Shown here in pieces: positions 60,601 through 64,000 of a stretch of DNA of 64,000 nucleotides. The notes under the pieces were generated by a model. The model saw nothing but the letters and a program-made list of their open reading frames with translations, ran no database searches and was not told where the DNA came from. The stretch's first letter is position 1. Each line of letters starts with the position of its first letter. The position numbers were made by a program, and so were the translations under genes. Origin of the DNA: Dreissena polymorpha (Eukaryota > Mollusca > Bivalvia > Myida > Dreissenidae); contig NC_068358.1 of NCBI RefSeq assembly GCF_020536995.1, positions 82,279,749 to 82,343,748 of the forward strand, given 5' to 3'.

Positions 60601-61551
60601 AAAAAATGCAACTGTTTTGCGGATATGACAAACAACAATCTATATTATTTATATGTGTCATTTTCATCTATCCAGTGGTTAATGTTTATATGAATGTACT
60701 GCAATACATGTTTTATGATATTAACCTTTGAACTCGAACATCGCTCTGAAAAATATCTACACGTTGTTTAATGCATATAATGCATTACATGAACGGAAAG
60801 AAACCTATGCAGCTCGGCTGTATTGATATGTAAATTGTTCACATACATTCAATTATGTACATGTACATCATTTCCCAAATGTGTTTAAAACATTCCCAGT
60901 GTAAGCCGAAACTGTCAAAAGATGTATAGTACTGACGTTATCAGTTGCGTTACTAAAGATTGTAAACAGCAATGTAATCGTCTGTTTACTATCACAAAAT
61001 TACGTTTATAGGAAAGTGAATGAATTTATCTTCCAAATCCAAACAAGTGATGCCTGAATGATTTAAACGGTCCATAAATATAACCGGCATATGCCGACGG
61101 AGGAAGTCACCTTAAAAAAAAGCTCACAAAGGACTACAACAAACTGAACGTGTCAAACATTTGAAACAATATGTCTTACTTCACGATCAATTACACCGAG
61201 GACATTTTAAGTGATGCCTGAATGATTTAAACGGTCCATAACTGTAACCGGCATATTCCGACGGAGGAAGTCACCTTAAAGAAAAGCTCACGAAGGACTA
61301 CAACGAACTGAACGTGTGAAATAGAATGTCTTACTTCACGATCAATTACACCGAGGACATTTTAAGTGAAACATGTGAACAAAAATAAGTGTTTTCTATA
61401 GGAAGGACATTGGAAAATATCCTCGAGAACTACCCAATACGCTAGATAAATAAAGCTCAATTTTCTTTGAAAAATGTATACGTATATGTGTTTAAGTATG
61501 TACTAATCAATGACTTACGTCGTTTTGGTTTAATTGTTCTTTAGTCGTCAT
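30517..61551 (-). CDS. Multi-exon host gene: VWA, MIB/HERC2 and WWE domain protein (about 946 codons, 3' end not found)
   Basis: Exons, minus strand: 61551-61519, 58443-58353, 58048-57929, 55084-54320, 49301-49231, 49054-48911, 40550-40486, 39890-39787, 38721-38524, 37821-37696, 37161-37087, 35720-35596, 35168-35082, 34855-34766, 34457-34386, a 22-base exon 33418-33397 (tentative), 33107-32967, 32590-32505, 32170-32100, 31290-31079, 30658-30517. All phases agree. Domains: short coiled coil (residues 12-41); disordered Ser/Lys/Pro region (about 42-337); UBA-like part (about 361-408); VWA (about 502-700, MIDAS DVSES 508-512 and Asp617); MIB/HERC2 (about 771-829, RRGPDWHFPDQDGG); WWE (from 907). 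In known families VWA binds protein partners, MIB/HERC2 occurs in ubiquitin ligases, and WWE binds ADP-ribose chains. An intracellular adaptor linked to ubiquitin or ADP-ribose is my inference. No signal peptide and no ligase catalytic domain are visible. The start is the ATG at 61551 with A at -3. Confidence 0.82.
31079..31290 (-). CDS. Exon 20, basic linker
   Basis: Reads EVEPTAAHRTGAFKNNRVHK onward to VVEINRRNK, basic and probably disordered. Phase 2 in, phase 1 out, donor GTAATT. Confidence 0.8.
32100..32170 (-). CDS. Exon 19, MIB/HERC2 domain end
   Basis: Reads VRWDNSNTNSYRFGMDGKFD then LEI. V-x-WDN-x-x-x-N-x-YR-x-G-x-x-x-x-D-L is the standard end of the domain. Phase 0 in, phase 2 out, donor GTAAGT. 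Confidence 0.9.
32505..32590 (-). CDS. Exon 18, MIB/HERC2 domain
   Basis: Reads PDWHFPDQDGGAGNLGSVYK then VNLNGIVK, the conserved G-x-DW-x-x-x-DQDG-x-G signature of MIB/HERC2 domains. Phase 1 in, phase 0 out, donor GTAGGT. Confidence 0.9.
32775..32912. repeat. Three spaced copies of CATCCGCGCCAA in intron 18/17
   Basis: CATCCGCGCCAA occurs near 32809, 32848 and 32891, each close to ATGTATATTA or TTGTAC sequence. A TACTAATATGTATATTAGTA palindrome lies before the last. A short degenerate tandem repeat; the GC-rich core could also be bound by protein. Confidence 0.6.
32967..33107 (-). CDS. Exon 17, linker and start of MIB/HERC2
   Basis: Reads NIGATWDYPDGDGDIRSELS, then ALQVKHVDNPRV and APGCRVRRG. 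The last part begins the MIB/HERC2 domain. The first part looks like a degenerate half copy of the same domain. Phase 1 on both sides, donor GTACAG. Confidence 0.8.
33397..33418 (-). CDS. Candidate 22-base microexon (exon 16)
   Basis: Reads LFTKTRR plus one base, phase 0 to phase 1, between AG and GTATCA. Without it exons 15 and 17 do not join in frame; with it they do, giving TRRGNIGATWDYPDGDG. That resembles the later CRVRRGPDWHFPDQDG. It is small and its acceptor (TTAGAGAG) is unremarkable, so this is tentative. Confidence 0.4.
34386..34457 (-). CDS. Exon 15, linker
   Basis: Reads QLASRLGAEGLNPLLTGSMS then EADL. Phase 0 on both sides, acceptor TTCTACAG and donor GTAAGT. Confidence 0.8.
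34766..34855 (-). CDS. Exon 14, end of the VWA domain
   Basis: Reads SLLQEIASLTEGSVVSSEDW then KIQAAAFKNY. LLQEIA-L-EG is the usual helix and turn closing a VWA domain. Phase 0 on both sides, donor GTAAGC. Confidence 0.85.
35082..35168 (-). CDS. Exon 13, VWA domain
   Basis: Reads EREALLTIVLRIHSLKIRFY then PVPVGFADR, where IRFYPVPVG is the fifth strand of the VWA fold. I took the acceptor TATCCATAG at 35169-35170; only this frame avoids stops and joins both neighbours in phase 0. A longer ATG-initiated frame over the same DNA is a shadow. Confidence 0.85.
35169..35595. other. Intron between VWA exons 12 and 13
   Basis: AT-rich, starts with the GC donor. Nothing else seen. Confidence 0.4.
35596..35720 (-). 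CDS. Exon 12, VWA domain, GC-type donor
   Basis: Reads SRIFVSNNYKIPPRVFLITD then GKPT; the Asp of LITDGKPT is the third MIDAS position. The exon ends CCAAAG followed by GCAAGT, a good match to the rare GC-AG intron class. Phase 1 in, phase 0 out. Confidence 0.85.
35721..37086. other. Intron between VWA exons 11 and 12
   Basis: 1.4 kb AT-rich intron. No element recognised. Confidence 0.4.
37087..37161 (-). CDS. Exon 11, VWA domain
   Basis: Reads DVLKPSGPSPLLGGVIMLEA then AILGA. The GPSPLLGG motif takes the place of the usual GGTPL turn, with Ser where many VWA domains have the MIDAS Thr. Phase 1 on both sides, donor GTAAGT. Confidence 0.85.
37696..37821 (-). CDS. Exon 10, VWA domain
   Basis: Reads LQGSSSLHDQAFEHVALVTF then GGETRVHQHLT, the second strand of the VWA fold (VALVTFGGET). 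Phase 1 on both sides, donor GTAAGC. Confidence 0.88.
38524..38721 (-). CDS. Exon 9, start of the VWA domain with MIDAS
   Basis: After a charged helix, reads MDTLFLLDVSESMKGSAWVQ. DVSES is the metal-ion-dependent adhesion site motif DxSxS. Phase 1 on both sides. The donor is GTATGA at 38523; a second GT nearby would break the phase with exon 10. Confidence 0.88.
38898..38940. repeat. 22-bp tandem duplication in an intron
   Basis: TGTGTACAATCTTTCATTGA occurs twice in succession. A small recent slippage or repair event. Confidence 0.8.
38941..39786. other. Intron between exons 8 and 9
   Basis: AT-rich, nothing recognised beyond the adjacent 22-bp duplication. Confidence 0.4.
39787..39890 (-). 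CDS. Exon 8, charged linker
   Basis: Reads IEEKSDIDVGKISVKTEKEF, then SKMQKTQDRSANHA. I chose the acceptor at 39891-39892 because only this keeps phase 2 to phase 1 with an acidic linker-like frame; a second AG eleven to twelve bases downstream would give a Lys/Arg-rich frame. Confidence 0.65.
40486..40550 (-). CDS. Exon 7
   Basis: Reads IELFEQNPEKVKAVLQVPEL K, completing the helical region after exon 6. Phase 0 in, phase 2 out, donor GTAAGA. The intron before it holds a 7-kb LINE. Confidence 0.75.
40551..41783. other. Intron sequence left of the LINE insertion
   Basis: AT-rich intron between exon 7 and the LINE. No exon or repeat recognised. Confidence 0.4.
41784..41799. repeat. Left target-site duplication of the intronic LINE
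   Basis: AATATTATCCTTTTAT is repeated exactly at 48819-48834, directly after the LINE poly(A) tail (the first two A may belong to the tail). Confidence 0.85.
42188..42943 (+). pseudogene. LINE ORF1: coiled coil and L1-type RNA-binding domain, 3' part shifted
   Basis: ORF1 proteins of L1-like elements form trimers through a coiled coil and coat the element RNA. Here residues about 38-150 are charged heptads (ELREDLKSMLKREEIEELIK and so on). YNEQYSRKNNVKIMNI follows at about residue 157, the start of the RRM-like L1 ORF1 domain, then AIHRIPTKKGAIRPIIIKLR. The open frame ends at 42943. The next frame carries on with GFRLVDDV, a stop, and HPDIKNAWFFNGSVFGQTTS up to about 43147. So a frameshift near 42915-42925 and a stop soon after cut off the C-terminal domain. 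Intact length would be roughly 320 residues. Confidence 0.85.
43148..44728. other. Spacer between ORF1 and ORF2 of the LINE
   Basis: 1.6 kb of AT-rich sequence with no open frame of note. Long for an L1-type element; it might be a later insertion or family-specific inter-ORF sequence. I could not find repeat ends in it. Confidence 0.45.
44729..48485 (+). pseudogene. LINE ORF2 remnant (endonuclease, reverse transcriptase, zinc knuckle)
   Basis: Begins MDNVKIVSYNCRGLNDVSKR, the endonuclease start with its Asn. The expected Glu is replaced (LQDCHF). Further pieces in various frames are: GDFNFELDVN (near 45155), SDHSPITLELN (near 45417), RPLTLLNVVYKLASGTIANR and GFIKGRYIGE (about 46345-46475), TIDFEKAFDTLEFDF (near 46540), a site near 46850 where YDTSLFLD stands in place of the FADD motif, and CCFCKENEETILNIFWDC (about 48125-48180), the zinc knuckle. 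Numerous stops and frameshifts separate the pieces. The domain order matches the intact ORF2 at 7577-11314, and the two proteins are clearly related but not near-identical. Confidence 0.9.
48819..48834. repeat. Right target-site duplication of the intronic LINE
   Basis: AATATTATCCTTTTAT, matching 41784-41799. Confidence 0.85.
48911..49054 (-). CDS. Exon 6, UBA-like segment
   Basis: Reads LSKESMKKMVKEAVTRIGLP and on to DIDYTKV. The spacing V-x-E-A-x-x-R-I-G-L-P...LV...Y...VQ...DYTKV resembles the UBA-like domain in BIRC-type proteins, but this is a weak match made by eye. Phase 0 on both sides, GTAAGA donor. Confidence 0.75.
49231..49301 (-). CDS. Exon 5
   Basis: Reads GFGERVSGILTDVVAKSIAS then GESA. 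Phase 1 in, phase 0 out; acceptor TTTTAG and donor GTATGT. Amphipathic helical character. Confidence 0.75.
49364..49625. mobile_element. Palindromic element of ATGGGACCCATATGGG units with CCCAGCAAAC end
   Basis: Starts TACCCAGCAAAC at 49363-49374. A long inverted repeat with its axis near 49504 follows: left-half units such as ATGGGTCCCATGTGGGC reappear in reverse order and complement on the right. Composed of GGGCCC/CCCATATGGG-type words. No coding capacity; frames reading Gly-Pro-His-Met-Trp repeats arise from it on both strands. The same words and the complementary end GTTTGCTGGGTA occur at 53285-54192. Confidence 0.75.
49630..49795. repeat. Short tandem repeat of about 42 bp, four to five units
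   Basis: Units contain AGCCCTTTTACTCAATATGG followed by GCTACATA, and diverge to the right (GCATTGTATTCAATATGGGT). It adjoins the palindromic element and shares its ATATGGG words. Confidence 0.75.
49796..50159. other. Intron sequence, nothing recognised
   Basis: AT-rich DNA between the tandem repeat and the next LINE fragment. Confidence 0.35.
50160..51535 (+). mobile_element. LINE ORF2 fragment, split by a DNA element
   Basis: Bases 50160-50552 and 51420-51535 are homologous to residues around 930-1070 of the intact ORF2 at 7577-11314: YVDQLYNYRIKDFYYFDI against YVDQLYDYRIKDFYSFDN, and KIFYKLEIKNP against KIFYTLQIKNP. The reading frame has several shifts. The two parts join exactly at the equivalent position of the intact LINE once 50553-51419 and one 6-base duplicate are left out. 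Confidence 0.85.
50553..51419. mobile_element. 867-bp inverted-repeat DNA element inside the LINE fragment
   Basis: The left end CAGAGCTCCAGATAAGG and the right end (reverse complement CAAAGCTCTAGATAAGG) match at 15 of 17 bases. AAACAT directly flanks both sides (50547-50552 and 51420-51425), a 6-base target-site duplication confirmed by comparison with the uninterrupted LINE. No transposase is encoded. Subterminal palindromic words such as GGCCGTA and TACGG are present. A CAG start suggests a hAT-like family with an unusual duplication length, but this is uncertain. Confidence 0.85.
51545..51664 (-). mobile_element. Minus-strand LINE ORF2 C-terminal fragment
   Basis: Reads MKWYIFLCKRRNSIPVFEGF, similar to the end of ORF2 in both LINEs of the window (KKYIFECKRKNLLPSIRGL in the second). 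It is opposite in orientation to the fragment just to its left, so the site received at least two separate LINE pieces or one rearranged piece. Confidence 0.6.
51815..53139 (-). CDS. Nested minus-strand transcription unit with a DUF4806-like end (partial or decayed)
   Basis: Lies in the intron between exons 4 and 5 of the large gene, same strand. An untranslated first exon ends at 53078 with GTAAGT, and an exon 52909-52895 encodes MYFRD before another GTAAGT. A further block at about 52397-52527 has one open stretch (CPAVHDRGRSLPLSPAEEPS) ending at GTAACT, but it does not join the MYFRD exon in frame. The last exon, 52020-51815, reads AVTQILTVLETIRDENREMK, then LPENISLPIGTFEQMDEFEE and a stop. 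The LPENISLP...F--MDEFEEHL part resembles the start of DUF4806, which is cut short here. Function unknown. It could be a decayed or mis-spliced copy of a small multi-copy gene. Confidence 0.45.
53128..53139. promoter_or_regulatory. NRF-1-type palindrome TGCGCATGCGCA
   Basis: A perfect match to the palindromic NRF-1 consensus, 50 bases upstream of a GTAAGT donor on the minus strand and next to a CpG-bearing stretch (CGCGAGGCGG). This is typical of a TATA-less promoter and supports transcription of the nested unit. Confidence 0.6.
53285..54192. repeat. Three tandem units rich in ATGGGACCCATATGGG words, ending GTTTGCTGGGTA
   Basis: GCATATTATTTGCTTAT recurs at 53349, 53662 and 53908, giving units of 313 and 246 bases. 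Each has CCTATATGGGACCC blocks and an AT-rich GATTTTCTATTTTTGGGTA part with AGCGCAATAATATGGGACC. The array stops at GTTTGCTGGGTA (about 54183-54194), the reverse complement of the TACCCAGCAAAC at 49363. It is either a separate relative of the palindromic element at 49364 or its distant other end. Confidence 0.75.
54320..55084 (-). CDS. Exon 4, long disordered exon (255 codons)
   Basis: Rich in Ser, Lys, Pro, Asp and Gln, with no predicted fold that I can name. Uninterrupted for 765 bases, phase 1 on both sides, acceptor TTAAAG and donor GTACTG. Such a region often carries interaction motifs and modification sites (inference). Confidence 0.85.
55085..55742. other. Intron sequence upstream of the 151-bp array
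   Basis: AT-rich. A GAGCACGGAGCAGTGCTC hairpin sits near 55612-55629, and a GC-rich flank (55690-55742) may belong to the repeat element that carries the array. Confidence 0.4.
55743..57370. repeat. Minisatellite array, about 11 units of roughly 151 bp
   Basis: Each unit holds GGGCGGGGCGCCCCAGGGTT, GGTAATGGGGCCATGCATAG, GATTGACCGTATTGTCATAA, GAATCGGTGTAGAAATGAAG and GGCAATTTTGGGTGGGCGTG. Right-hand units are most alike; left-hand ones carry small insertions. Open frames of about 70 codons recur in register with the units on both strands and are by-products. Bivalves are known to have non-autonomous mobile elements with central arrays of about 150-160 bp units (pearl/Helitron-like); this could be one, but I cannot define its ends. 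Confidence 0.9.
57425..57645. repeat. Interspersed-repeat flank next to the array
   Basis: CTTTTGACCCAGGGGTCAGA and CAGGACGGACGGACAGATGC belong to a repeat type I recall from bivalves. GACCCAGGGG also occurs at the left of the array (near 55735), suggesting that both flanks come from one element interrupted by the array. Confidence 0.5.
57929..58048 (-). CDS. Exon 3, charged linker
   Basis: Reads EKDPVRAGTNVKRQPEHAED onward, hydrophilic and probably disordered. Phase 1 on both sides, GTACAT donor. Confidence 0.75.
58353..58443 (-). CDS. Exon 2, coiled-coil segment
   Basis: Reads MADLEKVKIMQKEILSLLDQ with heptad-like Leu/Ile spacing, then IEEQRA. Phase 0 in, phase 1 out at a GTTTGT donor. 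The helix may serve oligomerisation. Confidence 0.75.
58444..61044. other. Intron 1, AT-rich
   Basis: 2.6 kb with no exon recognised. A TA-dinucleotide run lies near 60388-60416. Confidence 0.4.
61045..61370. repeat. Tandem duplication with 164-bp period in intron 1
   Basis: Units start AAGTGATGCCTGAATGATTT at 61045 and 61209. Both contain CGACGGAGGAAGTCACCTTA and CTTACTTCACGATCAATTAC, followed by ACCGAGGACATTTTAAGTGA. Divergence is low. It lies only 150 bases inside the gene from exon 1, so regulatory effect is possible but unproven. Confidence 0.85.
61519..61551 (-). CDS. Exon 1 of the VWA-MIB/HERC2-WWE gene, start codon
   Basis: Encodes MTTKEQLNQND and ends in phase 0 at a GTAAGT donor. 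The ATG has A at -3, a good context. No in-frame ATG upstream is supported; an untranslated upstream exon is possible. Confidence 0.7.
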
Positions 61552-62671
61552 CGTTGTTCTTCACGTATTTGTCAGATAATAAACTAAAATTTACGTTTAT
61601 TAAATCGCTAATAAGAAAGTAGTACAACGATCTACTTTCGTTTTTAACACAACGGTAATACAAGTAAGGTAAAGGTTTAAACATGGGTTTTCCCGTTTAT
61701 CATCGTCTGGTGTTATTTTCAATCTGTAGTTTAATATATGCAAACTATAAATATATTGGTCATACACCTAAATGCGTAGTACAACGGCAATCCGTAGGAA
61801 CAAATTAAATATATACCACCCGGTGTGCATTTTTATTTTAAATGCAGTCGAGATTCCTGCTTAAGTTATTTATTGTGACGAATGAGACCATATGTGCAAT
61901 ATATAACCTGCATAATGATGGTTGATAAGTTGTGCATATTGATTTTCCATTCGATGTTTGTGTAAACAGATAAATATGTCAACATTTCACGCTTATTGCT
62001 ATAACCTCTATCAGTGCGCGTTATAAGAACAGTGGTTAAGGCAATATGTATTGTTATCAAAACTGGTTTACCAGTAATTTAACTGATCGATTTAAGTTAA
62101 TAATTCCACTACATGTCTAATGAATGACTCGTTAGTAATTTTAATTGCTGGGTAGTAATTATGCCTACAATAATATGCATATTTGCATCTTTACAGTGTC
62201 ATTATCTGAATTACCTGTTTTTATGCTTAAATAAGAAATTGTTATTTCGTAAACATCTGCAACTGCCGATTTCGACCGATTTCAAATAAATTCAAGACGT
62301 TTGATGCTTCAGTTTAACGGCTCGAAATACCAACATATCTTATTTCTACTCTTTAAATAACTTTAGTTCAACTTTTAAAGGACACAGTAATGGTTTTAAT
62401 TCTTTAATGCATTGGGATTGCGCAAAATGTGAGATTCGGTATTACCATGCACCCTACTTCTAAGGAAAAGAACTGTGCACTGGCTTCTACGTAAAGCAAT
62501 AACGACACCTTTACAATATTTCTGCCAGTGCTCTCATTGCGACAATTTTTTAACTTACCTTTGGAATTCTATATCAACTCCGTTATGCTCGTCGACTAAT
62601 GCGTATAAATTGCAAAATATTATGTATTCCTCTTGTAAAATGCTTAGTTTTATTGATCGGTATTCAATATG
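61552..62671. other. Upstream region of the large gene
   Basis: No CpG-rich promoter, TATA box or NRF-1-like site could be tied to exon 1. AT-rich sequence. Confidence 0.4.
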
Positions 62672-62875
62672 TGAGTCATGTTCTGAGAAAACTGGGCATA
62701 ATGCATGTGCGTAAGGTTTTATGACATTTTTCGTTTAAATGAAGTCTCTTTTTAACAAAAATCCAATTTAGGCGGAAAGTGTCGTCCCTGATTAGCCTGT
62801 GTGGACTGCACAGGCTTATCTGGGACGACACTTTACGCACATGCATTATGCCCACTTTTCTCAGAACGCGACTCA
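62672..62875. mobile_element. 204-bp palindromic MITE
   Basis: Left part TGAGTCATGTTCTGAGAAAA then CTGGGCATAATGCATGTGCG; the right part is its near reverse complement, ending at about 62875. A second nested inverted pair, AAGTGTCGTCCC and GGGACGACACTT, surrounds GCCTGTGTGGACTGCACAGG. This matches a miniature element type that I remember as common in bivalves. No coding capacity. Confidence 0.8.
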
Positions 62876-63350
62876 TTTAACATCAAACAAGGCACTAAAG
62901 GGATACAACACTGACAGAAGCAAAGTCCACAAGGTAATCATTTGTCAACGGGCAACTTCATCAGTAAGAAAGCAAATATAACCAAGAACAAAATATGTTT
63001 CGGTTAGGTATATTGTTTAAAGGTAGCAAAAGCGAAGATGCGATCTGAATGTTAAAAGTTTGGATATCAGCAAGAGGCATGTTTGGCAGATTTCGACCTC
63101 CATACAAGACCTAACGGTAAATGTCTAATTTTTTTTTTTTTTTAAACAATACACTTTGTTTACTGCTGTAACGCATTAACATTGGATTGTGCAATAAAAT
63201 GGTAATCTTCATATTGAAATATAATGACAATCTTAATGTTGGAGACCTCTGTATATTACATACAATACCAAACACGCCTTGTTTAAATTGTCAACCAGCG
63301 ACATTCAATCTCGTCAAATATGAAAGATGTAAACCCATCTTTTGTATAAA
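62876..63350. other. No gene recognised
   Basis: AT-rich spacer with a T run at 63129-63143. Confidence 0.35.
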
Positions 63351-64000
63351 CAAGAGGGCCATGGTGGCCCTATATCGCTCCACTGTTTTTTAATGCGAAA
63401 AAGGCGTGCAATGCGCATGAGTTGAAATGTACTCAAGCATGTGACTTTCTCTTTCTATCCCTCATTCCACTGGGCGCTTAAAGTTGTAAGGGTGAGCATT
63501 TTATATATATATGGAAAACGTTACTACGGTGTTCACTAAACAGACTAAAATGTCCGGGAATTGTCGCACAGGTCCTTTGCTTATAACGTAGGTACATTTA
63601 TCTCTAAAAACAATATTGTCGTTCTTTCTATTTCACATATTTTAGATGCTGAAGATCAAATATACGCATGTTCTACAAGATAAATGAAAGTTCCTTCATT
63701 CAATCATGAATCTTTTTCCAAAATTCCAAAAAGTGTTTGTAGGTTTCAAAGCTTCTGTTACTTATATAGTTCATGACATATGCAAAATACCTAATGACGT
63801 AGATCACCTGAATTTTACTTCATTCTTGAGGCATTAGTGAGTGTAGCAGGATTGTTAACGTGGTGAAGAAATTGTTTATTGTACAAATAAGATATTTGCC
63901 TGATGAAACATAAAGTTACGAGTTTTTCAGGTTCATAAGATGCCGAAAGGCAGTAGAAATGACAACTTTGTAGAGGTTGTTTGTTAAACAAAGTAAATGT
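63351..64000. repeat. Start of an interspersed repeat beginning AACAAGAGGGCCATGGTGGC
   Basis: AACAAGAGGGCCATGGTGGC, then CCTATATCGCTCCA, is a repeat start that I recall as very frequent in bivalve genomes; GGGCCA-TGGCCC forms a small hairpin. The repeat probably runs on rightwards, but its right end is not identifiable, and the last several hundred bases show no gene. Confidence 0.5.

Overview
The window looks like nuclear DNA of a mollusc, most likely a bivalve. It is AT-rich, gene-poor and full of introns. It carries non-LTR retrotransposons of the L1/Tx1 type, many palindromic MITE-like elements, tRNA-derived repeats, and several interspersed repeats I recall from bivalve genomes (inference from memory, no search). 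There are no operons, CRISPR arrays or bacterial signals.

The right half (about 30.5-61.6 kb, minus strand) is dominated by one host gene. I assembled it from 21 exons using splice sites and reading phase: roughly 946 codons, no 3' end found. The protein starts with a short coiled-coil segment, then a long disordered Ser/Lys/Pro-rich exon, a small UBA-like helical part, a von Willebrand factor A domain with MIDAS residues, a MIB/HERC2 domain (perhaps preceded by a degenerate half copy) and a WWE domain. This combination suggests an intracellular ubiquitin/poly-ADP-ribose-linked adaptor, but no catalytic RING or HECT part is visible here. One intron uses a GC donor, and one exon appears to be only 22 bases.

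Its introns are crowded. They contain a full-length but decayed LINE with 16-bp target-site duplications (41.8-48.8 kb); a LINE fragment split by an 867-bp inverted-repeat DNA element with a 6-bp duplication (50.2-51.5 kb); a nested minus-strand transcription unit with a DUF4806-like end and an NRF-1-type promoter site (51.8-53.1 kb); CCCATATGGG-rich palindromic repeats (49.4-49.8 and 53.3-54.2 kb); an 11-unit array of about 151 bp (55.7-57.4 kb); and a 164-bp tandem duplication near exon 1.

The left half (1-30 kb) has no convincing intact host gene. It holds trinucleotide microsatellites, two copies of a tRNA-like repeat with a conserved upstream segment, an intact 1245-codon LINE ORF2 lying between two inverted 370-bp repeat arms, a 690-bp inverted-repeat element, a cluster of CCCATGGG palindromes, a GPCR-like relic, a 159-bp near-perfect hairpin, a TTAA-flanked DNA transposon derivative that keeps the first codons of two convergent genes, and a CTGT microsatellite.
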